This document shows, one piece after another, positions 8,111 through 17,190 of a DNA stretch of 64,000 nucleotides (its first letter is position 1; each line of letters begins with the position of its first letter). This DNA comes from Rossellomorea pakistanensis (GTDB taxonomy: Bacteria > Bacillota > Bacilli > Bacillales > Bacillaceae_B): assembly GCF_016908495.1 (NCBI RefSeq), contig NZ_JAFBDZ010000004.1, positions 434,001 through 498,000 on the forward strand. The letters run 5' to 3'. Position numbers and translations under genes: made by a program. Below the pieces are notes generated by a model. That model was not told the DNA's origin. It searched no databases and saw only the letters and a program-made list of their open reading frames with translations.

Positions 8111-8938
8111 TTATTTGACTTCTATCACAAATGGATAACTATTGACTTTCCCATCAAATTTAAATTCTCCCCATAGTTTGTAGATTCCAGGCTGATCAAA
8201 TTTTGTTTCAAAGACTGTCTGTTCTTCTGAGGCAGGGTGAACATGAACAAATTTCTCACCCTTTTCATCCAAAATAACCACATGACCTAGAGCCCCCAGA
8301 TAAGGATCTAGAGTATTCCCTTTCGTATCAAAACTTAACGTGACGTCATTGTTTACTTTTAGTTCTGTAGTGGTTAATTCAACTGCCTTGTCATTGATGG
8401 TTTTGGTTAGGGTAGTATCAGCTTTTAGTGAAGGCTCCTTATGTTCACCATGACTTTCCTCCACTTGCAATTCAAATGGGCTTACCTGATAGGCTAGACT
8501 TTTTGGTTTAATATCAACAAACACTTTATATGAGTTTTCAGGAAGGTTGAATTTTTCCGTATACACCCCGTTTCCTTTGTCCTTAGGATGTAAATGAAAG
8601 TAATCCTTCAGATCGGCGCTGACAATGATGAGATGCATAATTTTTTCATGTGAAATTTCAAGCTCTGGTGGATTTTGATTTTCATCCTTCAAATCAATGG
8701 TTATCACCCCATCTTCATAAGCTACATTTGTGGCTACTTCGCTTTTTAATGGAGTTCCATGATCTGAATGCTCTGAGCCTTGAGTACCATGATCATCATT
8801 GTCCGCTTCTTGAGTAGTACGGTCATCAGTATGATTGTTCGCACTATTCACATTGGCATATACGGAATATCCACCAATGACCAGCCCGAGATACACAATG
8901 GCTGAAATCGTCCAGATCCATATGTTTTTTGGTTTCAT
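8111..8938 (-). CDS. membrane-anchored His-rich exported protein of the copper locus
   Basis: A 275-residue protein with one N-terminal transmembrane anchor (residues 7-28), a His/Asp-rich linker (DDHGTQGSEHSDHG) that could bind metal, and two beta-sandwich-like halves with histidine pairs (YFHLHPKD near residue 114, FVHVHPASEE near 236). It follows copA by 14 bases, so it is almost certainly in the same transcript. The histidine clusters and context suggest copper capture or delivery outside the membrane (inference). I did not recognise a named family. Confidence 0.7.
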   Translation of the reverse strand: MKPKNIWIWTISAIVYLGLVIGGYSVYANVNSANNHTDDRTTQEADNDDHGTQGSEHSDHGTPLKSEVATNVAYEDGVITIDLKDENQNPPELEISHEKIMHLIIVSADLKDYFHLHPKDKGNGVYTEKFNLPENSYKVFVDIKPKSLAYQVSPFELQVEESHGEHKEPSLKADTTLTKTINDKAVELTTTELKVNNDVTLSFDTKGNTLDPYLGALGHVVILDEKGEKFVHVHPASEEQTVFETKFDQPGIYKLWGEFKFDGKVNSYPFVIEVK

Positions 8939-8952
8939 AAGTACACTCCTTT

Positions 8953-11373
8953 TTATCCTTTTAATTTAATCCTTTGTAATCTGAGTGCGTTTAAAACAAC
9001 AGAAACGGAGCTAAATGCCATTGCTACTCCTGCAAGCCATGGTGCCAGGAAGCCTAGTGCTGCAATTGGGACTCCCACAGCATTATACGCAAAGGCCCAA
9101 AATAGATTTTGCTTGATATTTCGAATCGTCATTTTACTCATGAAGATGGCATCGGCAATACTAGTTAAGTCTCCTCTGATTAAGGTGATATCAGCAGCCT
9201 CCATTGCGACATCCGTCCCTGTACCGATGGCCATTCCAATATCTGCCGTAGCTAGCGCTGGTGCATCATTAATACCGTCGCCGACCATCGCTACGATCTT
9301 TCCAGCCTTTTGAAGCTTACTCACTTCATCAGCCTTCCCTTCCGGCAGGACTTCTGCAATCACATGATCAATTCCAACTTCATTGGCAATCGCTTGGGCT
9401 GTCTGCTTGTTATCACCTGTGATCATCACAACCTCAAGACCCATATTTTTTAACCTTTCAATGGCTTTTAAAGAGGTTTCTTTAATGGTATCTGCGACAG
9501 CAATCACTCCTGCAAATTGCTGATCAATGGCGACTAGCATTGCGGTCTTCCCTTGTTTTTCTAAGCTTTCCTTCTTAGGTAATATGTCTTCAACATCAAT
9601 GTTGTTTTTCTCCATAAGTCGGCGTGTTCCGATCAGAAGGGATTTCCCTTCCACTATAGATTCAATTCCAAACCCAGGAATCGCTTCAAAATGCTCGGAG
9701 CTGCCCAGTTCAATCCCTTTTTCTTTAATTCCTTCAACAATGGCTTCCGCTAAAGGATGCTCAGAATTTCTTTCCGCAGCACCAACTAGCTTTAAAAATT
9801 CGTTTTCTTCAAATCCATGTGCAAGAATCACATCTGTTAGTGTTGGTTTTCCATTTGTGACAGTTCCAGTTTTATCAAGGATCACTGTATCCAGGCGATG
9901 AGTTGTTTCGAGATGCTCCCCGCCTTTAAACAAAACTCCATATTCAGCCGCACGACCAGAACCTGCCATAATCGATGTAGGAGTAGCAAGACCAAGTGCA
10001 CATGGACATGCGATCACTAATACAGCAATTAACTTTTCAAGAGCAACGGCAAACTCGCCAGGACTTATAACAAAGTACCAAACTAGAAATGTCACAATTG
10101 CTATTCCCACTACAATTGGGACAAAGATTCCTGAGATCACATCGGCTAAGCGTTGGATTGGCGCTTTTGATCCTTGAGCTTCCTCAACTACCTTTATGAT
10201 TTGAGCTAATGCTGTATCCTTTCCAACCTTTGTCGCTTTGACCTTTAAAAATCCGTTCTTGTTAATGGTTGATCCTATCACTAAATCTCCCACTGTTTTA
10301 TCGACAGGAATACTTTCCCCTGTAATCATCGACTCGTCTAAAGCGGATCTTCCTTCGAAAATTACTCCATCAACCGGTACCTTTTCTCCTGGTTTGACAT
10401 ATACGATATCACCTTCGATGACCTCTTCAATGGGTACATTCATTTCTTGCCCGTCTCTTAAAACGGTGGCTGTTTTTGCTTGTAGGCCCATAAGCTTTTT
10501 AATGGCTTCGGAAGAGCGTCCTTTTGCTTTTGCTTCAAATAATTTCCCTAATATAATAAGGGTAATTAACACGGCACTTGTTTCAAAATATAACTCCACC
10601 ATATGCGTATCAGAGCCTATGGATAATATACTTAAGTAGATGCTATAGAAATAAGCTGCTGAGGTACCAAGCGCCACCAGCACATCCATGTTGGCACTTT
10701 TATTCCTTAATGCTTTATAAGCACCTACATAAAATTGCCCACCCACTAAAAATTGAACGGGAGTGGCAAGCGCGAGTTGAACCCAAGGATTCATGAACAT
10801 CTCTGGGAGCCAAATAAAAGAGGTAAATTCAAAATGGCTGACCATTGCCCAAAGCAAAGGAATCGATAATATAGCCGAGAAAATAAACTTCCCTTTTTGC
10901 TTTTCGATTTCTTTTTGTCGATGATCCACCTTTTCGCCTTTCGCTTCTTGCTTTTGCTCTAAACGATAGCCCAATTTTTTAATCGATTCCTTCATTTCTG
11001 GAACCGATACTTCACCAGGGTTATATTCTACAAGGGCAGACTCTAAGGCAAAGTTTACTGTCGCGGTTTGAACTCCATCTAACTTATTTAAACGTTTTTC
11101 AATTTTATTTGCACACGCTGCACATGTCATCCCGCTTATATCGAATTCAGCTTTTTCACTCATGACTTGGTATCCTAACGACTGCACTTTTTCCTTTAAC
11201 TGATTGACATTTGCTTTAGACGGATCAAAGGTAACTTTTGATTTTTCTAAAGCAAAATTTACGCTCGCTTCCTCAACACCTTCTACTTTTTTTAGACCTT
11301 TTTCTATTCTCACTGCACAAGCAGCGCATGTCATTCCAGCTATTTGAAGTGTTGTTTCTTTTTTATCGCTCAT
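8953..11373 (-). CDS. copA: copper-exporting P1B-type ATPase
   Basis: An 806-residue P-type ATPase that pumps Cu(I) out of the cell. Two N-terminal heavy-metal-associated domains carry GMTCAACA (near residues 13 and 81). Eight membrane helices follow, with the CPC transport motif in VIACPCALGLATPTS. The cytoplasmic part has the phosphorylation motif DKTGTVTNG, the HP motif in SEHPLAEAI and the hinge GDGINDAPALA. Length and domain order are those of Bacillus CopA. It follows two copper chaperone genes but is separated from them by a hairpin at 11429-11457 and a CsoR-like site at 11395-11413, so it may also have its own promoter. Confidence 0.97.
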   Translation of the reverse strand: MSDKKETTLQIAGMTCAACAVRIEKGLKKVEGVEEASVNFALEKSKVTFDPSKANVNQLKEKVQSLGYQVMSEKAEFDISGMTCAACANKIEKRLNKLDGVQTATVNFALESALVEYNPGEVSVPEMKESIKKLGYRLEQKQEAKGEKVDHRQKEIEKQKGKFIFSAILSIPLLWAMVSHFEFTSFIWLPEMFMNPWVQLALATPVQFLVGGQFYVGAYKALRNKSANMDVLVALGTSAAYFYSIYLSILSIGSDTHMVELYFETSAVLITLIILGKLFEAKAKGRSSEAIKKLMGLQAKTATVLRDGQEMNVPIEEVIEGDIVYVKPGEKVPVDGVIFEGRSALDESMITGESIPVDKTVGDLVIGSTINKNGFLKVKATKVGKDTALAQIIKVVEEAQGSKAPIQRLADVISGIFVPIVVGIAIVTFLVWYFVISPGEFAVALEKLIAVLVIACPCALGLATPTSIMAGSGRAAEYGVLFKGGEHLETTHRLDTVILDKTGTVTNGKPTLTDVILAHGFEENEFLKLVGAAERNSEHPLAEAIVEGIKEKGIELGSSEHFEAIPGFGIESIVEGKSLLIGTRRLMEKNNIDVEDILPKKESLEKQGKTAMLVAIDQQFAGVIAVADTIKETSLKAIERLKNMGLEVVMITGDNKQTAQAIANEVGIDHVIAEVLPEGKADEVSKLQKAGKIVAMVGDGINDAPALATADIGMAIGTGTDVAMEAADITLIRGDLTSIADAIFMSKMTIRNIKQNLFWAFAYNAVGVPIAALGFLAPWLAGVAMAFSSVSVVLNALRLQRIKLKG

Positions 11374-11394
11374 ATTCTTACACTCCTATCTCCA

Positions 11395-11413
11395 TATACA
11401 TTGGAGGGGTATA
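11395..11413. promoter_or_regulatory. CsoR-like operator before copA
   Basis: TATACATTGGAGGGGTATA: an imperfect inverted repeat with a G/C-rich core and ATA-TAT ends, resembling CsoR operators. It lies 22 bases upstream of the copA start. Confidence 0.55.
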
Positions 11414-11428
11414 TTTTTTGGGGAATAA

Positions 11429-11457
11429 AACGTGCTGGCAAAACAGCACGTTTTTCC
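11429..11457. terminator. hairpin between copZ and copA
   Basis: AACGTGCTG (11429-11437 region), a 6-base loop and CAGCACGTT, followed by T residues on both strands. It lies about 35 bases past the copZ stop and could reduce read-through into copA, giving higher chaperone than pump levels. Confidence 0.6.
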
Positions 11458-11490
11458 AGTATATTGGTGACAGCGTTAATCTTTAGCAGT

Positions 11491-11700
11491 TTACTCTACT
11501 ACATCATACCCTTGATCTTCTATCATATTAGTAATATTCTTTAATGAAACTACTTTCGAATCAAATGATACATCCACTTTTTCATCCTTTAAGTGAACCT
11601 TCACTGACTGAACTCCATTTACCTTTCCAACGTTTTCTTCAATCGAATTTACGCAATGCCCACATGACATCCCTTTAACAGTTAGTTTTACATTTTCCAT
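11491..11700 (-). CDS. copZ: copper chaperone CopZ, second copy
   Basis: A 69-residue heavy-metal-associated domain with the copper-binding GMSCGHC motif near residue 10 and the YDV ending typical of CopZ. It carries Cu(I) in the cytoplasm to CopA and to the CsoR repressor. It is a paralogue of the 68-residue chaperone encoded just upstream (11796-12002); both keep both cysteines, so both should be functional. A CsoR-like palindrome lies 27 bases upstream of its start. Confidence 0.92.
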   Translation of the reverse strand: MENVKLTVKGMSCGHCVNSIEENVGKVNGVQSVKVHLKDEKVDVSFDSKVVSLKNITNMIEDQGYDVVE

Positions 11701-11726
11701 TGTAATCTCTCCTTATTCATTATTTT

Positions 11727-11744
11727 ACTATACCCCCGTATAGT
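11727..11744. promoter_or_regulatory. CsoR-like operator between the copZ genes
   Basis: ACTATACCCCCGTATAGT is an inverted repeat with a C/G core (arms ACTATAC and GTATAGT), resembling CsoR operators such as ATACCC-N-GGGTAT. Upstream of the second copZ. Confidence 0.6.
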
Positions 11745-11795
11745 ATTTTTAAGTGATAAAGAAATCGTGCTATCATTTGCACGTTCTTTACGGAT

Positions 11796-12002
11796 TTATT
11801 CGACATCGTACCCTTGGTCATCAATTGTTTCTTTAATCTTATCAAGAGTCACTTCATTTGGATTAAATTCAACATCAACTGTTCCCGAGTCTAAGTTTAC
11901 TTTGACAGCGGTAACGCCTGATAATTCACCTACACTGCCTTCAATTGAATTTACACAATGACCACATGACATACCGCTTACGTTTAAAGTTAATTTTTCC
12001 AT
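11796..12002 (-). CDS. copZ: copper chaperone CopZ, first copy
   Basis: A 68-residue heavy-metal-associated domain protein with GMSCGHC near residue 10. It starts 15 bases after the csoR stop, so it is co-transcribed with the repressor. Its N-terminal half is more acidic than the second copy. It should bind Cu(I) through the two cysteines and hand it to CopA. Confidence 0.93.
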   Translation of the reverse strand: MEKLTLNVSGMSCGHCVNSIEGSVGELSGVTAVKVNLDSGTVDVEFNPNEVTLDKIKETIDDQGYDVE

Positions 12003-12017
12003 TAGCTTTAGACTCCT

Positions 12018-12362
12018 TTATTTTTTCATTAATTTTTGAATCGTGACCATTACTTCATCTAAAATCTCCGTATCTCCTTCTTGAATCTTTTCTAAGACAC
12101 ATGTCTTCATATGTCCTTCAAGTAAAAGACGTGCTACACTATTTAAAGCGGATTGAGTTGCAGATATTTGAGTGATGACATCATCACAATACGTATCTTT
12201 TTCAATTAATCCTTTAATTCCTCGAATTTGTCCTTCAATTCGATTTAATCTCGTTGTTAAGTTATTCTTCACTTTATCTGAGTGATGGCTTTTTCTTTCA
12301 TCGGATGAACAGCATTGATCGATTTCAACGATTTTATCAAGACCTTCTGAATTCATCGACAT
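12018..12362 (-). CDS. csoR: copper-sensing transcriptional repressor CsoR
   Basis: A 114-residue all-helical repressor of the CsoR/DUF156 family. It has the Cys in DTYCDDV and the His and Cys in GHMKTCV, which form the Cu(I) site, and the RLNRIEGQIRGI helix that contacts DNA. Without copper it should repress the operon; Cu(I) binding releases it. The start is ATG, 5 bases after GGAGGTGAGG. A matching operator (12391-12407) lies 29 bases upstream. The 25-residue N-terminal extension with two adjacent cysteines (QCCSSDE) is longer than in the minimal family. Confidence 0.95.
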   Translation of the reverse strand: MSMNSEGLDKIVEIDQCCSSDERKSHHSDKVKNNLTTRLNRIEGQIRGIKGLIEKDTYCDDVITQISATQSALNSVARLLLEGHMKTCVLEKIQEGDTEILDEVMVTIQKLMKK

Positions 12363-12390
12363 TGCCTCACCTCCTTAATAACATAATACT

Positions 12391-12407
12391 ATACCCATCT
12401 AGGGTAT
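12391..12407. promoter_or_regulatory. CsoR operator upstream of csoR
   Basis: ATACCCATCTAGGGTAT: arms ATACCC and GGGTAT around a 5-base centre, a close fit to the Bacillus CsoR operator. It sits just upstream of the csoR ribosome site, so CsoR should autoregulate the whole locus. Confidence 0.8.
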
Positions 12408-12532
12408 GTGAAGAGTTTTTTATAAAAAATTTAAAAATAGATCAGATGTCCTGAAATCTACAAATTACAAATACTATTTGTGAGTGTATTCCATTCATCC
12501 TAACTATACATTATAATAACTTTCCCTAAAAA

Positions 12533-12966
12533 GGGTTTGTCTTATAAGTCCATTTTTTTACTATCAGACGCTCATTTGATTTTAGATGTTTTAATAAATA
12601 ACGTTTTGAATTTTGAATTCTCAGGATTTTCCCCTTTTGGAATACCTCATTTACTACAACTACACCCAATATGTTGTTCTTTAGCACTAAATTTTAATAA
12701 AATATATCATTCATTCTTTGTATTCCCTAAAGAATTCATACGATTGATCATTCTAGCATAGAATGGATCACTATTTTCCTTTTCGTGAATGTGGTAATGC
12801 ACAAGATTTCAAATTTATGCACATGTTTGTATGTAGGGGAAAAGATCAAACTTAACATTCTGTAGTACTAATAAAAATAAAAGGCTGTCCTAAAATCAAG
12901 GAGTCTGGAACGATCACTTCAATCTATAGTCAAACATGTCGTTCCTTTTCCCTTTTTGGACAACCC
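12533..12966 (+). repeat. dispersed hairpin element, copy A (short form)
   Basis: First of four copies of a 430-510 bp intergenic element (others at 26051, 44056 and 61284). It opens GGGTTTGTC and ends GGACAACCC. The left hairpin has GTCTTATA and TATCAGAC. The right hairpin has GGAACGA and TCGTTCC. The middle shares CATACGATTGATCATTCTAGCAT and the TGCACAA motif with the other copies, but has only two TGCAC units 20 bp apart where the others have about six. It ends 16 bases from the ydhK stop. Confidence 0.85.
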
Positions 12967-12981
12967 TAAACTTTGCTAACC

Positions 12982-13587
12982 TTATTTAGGTGATAGCTCA
13001 CTTTCTGTTACCCATTTATGATTTTTCACATCTTCTCTATCAGTAGTCGGAGTAAAATTAATCATGTAAACAGTCGTTTGTTCTGCTGAATCAATTTCAG
13101 CGGTTGCCCCATCCATCCCTTCCATATGAGAGGCATTAATGCTTACTTCTGTTCCAGGTTTTAGCGGCTCGTCACCAGCGTCTGGAATTTCTTCATGAAT
13201 CACCCATTTATGATTCTCTACTCTCACTCCGCCATTTGTAGGAGTATACGAAATGGCATAGGCTGTAGTGTCATAGGCACCCACAATCGTTGCTTCAGCA
13301 CCCTTCATCCCTTCCATATGACCTGTTTCAATGATCGCTTTACTTCCAACTTTATAGGTTGGGTTTTCTGCTTCTTTTAGCCCTTCCGGAACTTCCCCTG
13401 AGCTGGAATGGTCCATATCACCATGATCCATCCCTTCCATATTTTTCTTATTCCCCTCTTTTTCTGTTTCTTCAGTGGTTTCCTTGTTTGCAGTGTCATC
13501 TGTGTTTGTATCATTTTCGTTAGCGCAAGCTCCCAATACTAAGAAAAGAGCTGCCAATATTGATAAGAGTACTGGTTTTTTTAGCAT
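12982..13587 (-). CDS. ydhK: YdhK-family lipoprotein
   Basis: A 201-residue lipoprotein with signal peptide and lipobox LGAC, an acidic linker with Met/His-rich MEGMDHGDMDHSS, and two tandem YdhK (DUF1541) repeats of about 60 residues. Each repeat contains HMEGM, a GA[ET]A[TE]I segment and NHKWV. The Met/His clusters are likely metal ligands, and the position next to the copper locus fits a role in extracytoplasmic copper handling (inference). It has its own promoter region; the dispersed element copy A lies just downstream. Confidence 0.88.
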   Translation of the reverse strand: MLKKPVLLSILAALFLVLGACANENDTNTDDTANKETTEETEKEGNKKNMEGMDHGDMDHSSSGEVPEGLKEAENPTYKVGSKAIIETGHMEGMKGAEATIVGAYDTTAYAISYTPTNGGVRVENHKWVIHEEIPDAGDEPLKPGTEVSINASHMEGMDGATAEIDSAEQTTVYMINFTPTTDREDVKNHKWVTESELSPK

Positions 13588-13669
13588 GTAAAAATCCTCC
13601 TTTGACGTTTGGCTCTATCATAACAAGAAAATTTGCAGAAAATATGGAGTAAGCTTTGTTCAGAAAAAA

Positions 13670-13689
13670 ACAGAGCACTTCTGCTCTGT
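13670..13689 (-). terminator. terminator of the EamA transporter gene
   Basis: ACAGAGCA and TGCTCTGT arms around a 4-base loop, followed by seven T on the minus strand. It lies about 110 bases past the transporter stop. Confidence 0.75.
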
Positions 13690-13798
13690 TTCCCTATTAG
13701 ATCACATTTTATTCTCATTTATTCTTTTTCCCTTTACAAAAAACACCATTTCTCCCTATTCAATAGAATCCCCTCTTAGCAGAAACACTAAAACCAAA

Positions 13799-14695
13799 CT
13801 ATTCATTCATTTGTAAAGTCCTTTTCAATCGGCTATTTTTCTGCTGAAAATTTCTATTTACAAGAAAGATCCCTATAATAATAAACAAGCCTCCAACTAT
13901 GATGGAAGGATATAATTTCTCCCCTAGTAGTAACCATCCCGTTAATACACCGAAGAAAGGGGCCAAAAATAAAAAGGCACTCGTCTTTCCTGGATCACCC
14001 TTTTGTAAAAGATAATACCAGACAGCGAATTGGACAATGGATGACATAATACTTAACCATAATAATATGAACAAGGAATTACGGGTCAAAATGAATTCTG
14101 GATTTTCGAGAGTAAAACTGCCAAGCAAAAGGAGTAATCCACCAAAAAGCATCTGATAAGCGGATAGGACCCACGTATCGAATAACAAACCCCATTTTTT
14201 CACTAATAATGTTGATATCGCCCAAAAAACAGCAGAAAGGAATCCAAAAAGAATGCCAATCTTAAATTCAATTTGCGCCCCCATTGTAATGCTTACTCCT
14301 ACTAATCCTAAAAGTACACCTACCCATTGATAAAGTTGATAGCGGGTCTTTAAAAAAATGGTACCAAATACGACAACAAGTAACGGGTTTGTGAATGTAA
14401 GAATGGAGGATTCACTAGCTGTAATGGTCCGTAGACTCAAGAAAATACACCCCATCACACCAGCTGTTTGAAAAGCACCTATAATAAGAATCTTTATCCA
14501 GTTTCCTTTAGATATTGGATGGGGTCTTTTAAAAACGTAGACAATGACTGCCATTAGGGCTCCTGCGAATGTAAAGCGTAATGCCGCTAATAACAACGGG
14601 GATGAATAAATCAAACCTATTTTCCCGACAGCAAAAGAAGAACCCATTAGAAATGTTGTCAAAAGGAGCAGTAGTGTAAATTTGAACTTATTCAT
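13799..14695 (-). CDS. EamA/DMT-family drug-metabolite exporter
   Basis: A 298-residue polytopic membrane protein with about ten helices in two EamA repeats. The N-terminal LLLTTFLMGSSFAVGKIG and the ESSILTFTNPLLVVV helix are typical, and the second repeat has FLFLAPFFGVLTGWLLLGE. The family exports small metabolites or amino acids; substrate unknown. It ends in a basic tail. It stands alone, with 270 non-coding bases upstream. Confidence 0.9.
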   Translation of the reverse strand: MNKFKFTLLLLLTTFLMGSSFAVGKIGLIYSSPLLLAALRFTFAGALMAVIVYVFKRPHPISKGNWIKILIIGAFQTAGVMGCIFLSLRTITASESSILTFTNPLLVVVFGTIFLKTRYQLYQWVGVLLGLVGVSITMGAQIEFKIGILFGFLSAVFWAISTLLVKKWGLLFDTWVLSAYQMLFGGLLLLLGSFTLENPEFILTRNSLFILLWLSIMSSIVQFAVWYYLLQKGDPGKTSAFLFLAPFFGVLTGWLLLGEKLYPSIIVGGLFIIIGIFLVNRNFQQKNSRLKRTLQMNE

Positions 14696-14967
14696 TTTTT
14701 TGTCTCCCTACCTATTGTAATGAACTATCTTTAATGATTATACCGCCAGGATATTTCAACTTTAATCGAAGTATGGAATTCTGGTGAGATAGATTGATTC
14801 AAATAAGTGATGGATCCAACTTGACTAACAGGTATAAGAATGCAATAAAAGCAACACGCGGGACTTTCTTGCTCCATTCTAGGTCATAGGAGTAATGACC
14901 AGGTGATTGGGAAAAATAAAAGCTATAACAGAATTGCTAGTAAGAAACTCAAAAAAAGGAGAAAAAA

Positions 14968-15129
14968 ATGAACAAGAAGCAAACAGAGAATAAACCAAAA
15001 AGAAATTTTAAAAAGTCTGAAGACAATCTTTATGGAATCGATGCTGAGACAAGCCTACAGTCAGTCCATTTCGCAACAACTGAAAACTCTTATTTAAACG
15101 AACATTTCCAAGAAGAGTCTGATAACTAA
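14968..15129 (+). CDS. small hydrophilic protein, 53 residues
   Basis: Begins MNKKQTENKPKRNF and is basic at the N-terminus and acidic at the end (FQEESDN). No membrane segment or known domain. It is supported by a good ribosome site (AAAGGAG, 6 bases before the ATG). Small charged proteins of this kind are common among spore-associated proteins in Bacillus, but there is no specific evidence here. Confidence 0.6.
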   Translation: MNKKQTENKPKRNFKKSEDNLYGIDAETSLQSVHFATTENSYLNEHFQEESDN

Positions 15130-15428
15130 AAATAGGTTTATACATCTGTATCCTATTGATACTCTCTGATATTGGTTGATTCTTATTTAAAACCATTTAC
15201 AAAATAGCCGATAATCTCTAAATCCAATTCGTTTAAACTTCTTTGCAAACGCTTAGCCATTTCTCTAATAATGACTTCCTGGTTTCCCTCTTACTTTTTG
15301 GTAAGGTCAGCTGAGCATTTTAAAAGAATAAGAAAAGACCTAAATTCATTTTGGGTTAATGGCGCAACGTGCCTGAGTTCCTTTGTTGGGTACTAATCAT
15401 TATTAATACGTAATAGCGGTTCACAAGC
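15130..15428. other. intergenic stretch with a possible coding remnant
   Basis: Nearly 300 bases between a plus-strand small gene and the 3' end of the LysR gene. On the minus strand around 15195-15290 a short frame reads EMAKRLQRSLNELDLEI and then stops. It looks protein-like but has no clear start or ribosome site; it may be a remnant or a very small gene. Confidence 0.3.
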
Positions 15429-16307
15429 CTATTGGATAAACTCAATAAATTTAGATACACAAATCCTGTTAAACCTTTGAGGTTTCTTAACCAACCATAA
15501 GTTTCTTTTCATGTGTATGTCTTGTATTTTCATTTCATGTAAAAGGCCCTGTTCTAATTCCCTAGCGACAGTCAACCTCGGTAGAACACTAATTCCAAGT
15601 CCCGCCTCTACGGCACTTTTTATCGCTTGCGTACTGCTAATCTCCATATAGCTTTCGATTTTATCTAACACTCCATACTCCCTTAACATGTTTTCGACAA
15701 TCAGTCGTGTACCTGATATGGATTCCCGCCAAATCATTCTTTCATTGGCCAATTCTTCAATGTTGATGTCATTTCTGTCTCTCCACGGGTGGTCAGACGG
15801 GTATACGAGAATCAACTCATCGTCAGCAAATTTCTCGATTATAAACTCATTGTTTTCAACAATTCCTTCAACTAGGGCCAAATCGATCACATCGTTTGAT
15901 AGGTTTTCTAAAATACTAGGGGTATTTTTAATGGTCAATGTAACATGGATCTCGGGGGCTTGTTTTTTAAAACGACCCAGTAAGCTCGGCAAAAAATATT
16001 CACCAATTGTTAAAGATGCTCCTACCCTGAGGTTAGCATGAAACTCCCCTGTTGCCCGCTGAATCACTTCTTTAGAATGGTTAAAGTCATTGACAATAGC
16101 TTTTGCGAAAGGATACAGCATTTTACCTGTTTCTGTTACCATCATTTTCCCGTCCGCTCGATCGAATAACAATGTATCATAATAGCTTTCCAACTGTTGA
16201 ATCTGTCTCGTTACGGCTGGTTGAGAGACAAAGCTTAATCTTGCTGCCTGGCTGATACTGCCTTCATCTACTACTAAACAAAACATTTTCATGCTTTCTA
16301 TGTTCAA
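15429..16307 (-). CDS. LysR-family transcriptional regulator
   Basis: A 292-residue LysR-type regulator. The winged helix-turn-helix is at residues 5-60 (VVDEGSISQAARLSFVSQPAVTRQIQQLE). The periplasmic-binding-protein-like effector domain follows from about residue 90 (LRVGASLTIGEYFLP to SAVEAGLGISVLPR). The start is TTG, 8 bases after GGAGG. It is divergent from the two chromate transporter genes, with a 19-bp inverted repeat at 16381-16399 between them, so it probably controls those genes. The effector is unknown. Confidence 0.92.
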   Translation of the reverse strand: MNIESMKMFCLVVDEGSISQAARLSFVSQPAVTRQIQQLESYYDTLLFDRADGKMMVTETGKMLYPFAKAIVNDFNHSKEVIQRATGEFHANLRVGASLTIGEYFLPSLLGRFKKQAPEIHVTLTIKNTPSILENLSNDVIDLALVEGIVENNEFIIEKFADDELILVYPSDHPWRDRNDINIEELANERMIWRESISGTRLIVENMLREYGVLDKIESYMEISSTQAIKSAVEAGLGISVLPRLTVARELEQGLLHEMKIQDIHMKRNLWLVKKPQRFNRICVSKFIEFIQ

Positions 16308-16380
16308 TGAAAGGACCTCCAATAACTGAAATACTTATTCCCATATTACCATATAGATGGGTCAGAAAAATTCTCCTCCA

Positions 16381-16399
16381 GTATAACGATCGGTTATAC
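16381..16399. promoter_or_regulatory. inverted repeat, candidate LysR operator
   Basis: GTATAAC-GATCG-GTTATAC, seven-base perfect arms, in the 216-base region between the divergent LysR and chromate transporter genes. The size and AT-rich arms suit a LysR-type site. Confidence 0.5.
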
Positions 16400-16523
16400 C
16401 CTATGCATTTGTTGCAGTTCAATTCCCCTCTCTTATCTGATAACTTAGTAGAAAGAGAAACTATTAAGGTACAAAATGTTATAGCAAATTTATAAACGAA
16501 AATTATAGAAAGAAGGAAAAAAA

Positions 16524-17150
16524 GTGAAGGAAGAATGGAAAAGACTGCTTCAACTATTTTGGACATTTTTTAAAATAGCTCCTGTCACATTCGGAGGAGG
16601 ATTTGCGATGATCCCGTTAATCGAAAAGGAAGTGGTGGAGAAGAGAAAATGGTTAAAGAGTGAAGAAGTTACCGATGTATTTGCCTTATCCCAATCTGTG
16701 CCTGGAGGCGTCGCGATTAACTCCGCCACCTTTATCGGCCAACGAATTGGAGGGATAAAGGGAGCCATAGCTGCGGTGATTGGCGTTTCATTCCCTACTT
16801 TTTTAATTGTTCTCACCCTGGGTATTTCCTATTTTGTCTTTCATGATCATCCAAAGATAGAAGCAGCCTTCCTATCGATTAGAGCTTCCATAGTGGCCAT
16901 CATTGCTTATGCAGCAATCAAAATTGCCAAAACGGCCATAGTCGACAAATCGACTTTCGCCATAATGATTATAGGGATTCCTGCCCTCTTCTTCATCCAC
17001 CCAATTATTGCATTATTAACAGGGGCTTTTACAGGAATCATTACAATCTCTATTAAAAAGAAATTAGGTTATAAAGCCAAAAAAGATAGGAAAGAAAAAA
17101 AGAAAAAAGATGAAAACGAGCCCGTGTATTACTCAGGCACAGGAGTATAG
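16524..17150 (+). CDS. chromate transporter, first half-size subunit
   Basis: A 208-residue half-size CHR-family membrane protein with about five helices. The family motifs FGGGFAMIPLIEKEVVEK and QSVPGGVAINSATFIG are present. It ends in a Lys-rich tail. Half-size CHR proteins work as pairs; the partner gene follows 40 bases downstream. The pair corresponds to the two-gene chromate transporters of Bacillus (ywrB/ywrA type). Start is GTG after AAGGA. The physiological substrate may be chromate or another oxyanion. Confidence 0.9.
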   Translation: MKEEWKRLLQLFWTFFKIAPVTFGGGFAMIPLIEKEVVEKRKWLKSEEVTDVFALSQSVPGGVAINSATFIGQRIGGIKGAIAAVIGVSFPTFLIVLTLGISYFVFHDHPKIEAAFLSIRASIVAIIAYAAIKIAKTAIVDKSTFAIMIIGIPALFFIHPIIALLTGAFTGIITISIKKKLGYKAKKDRKEKKKKDENEPVYYSGTGV

Positions 17151-17190
17151 GATATTAAGATAATTTTTTATGAAAGCAAAGGTGAAAGTG

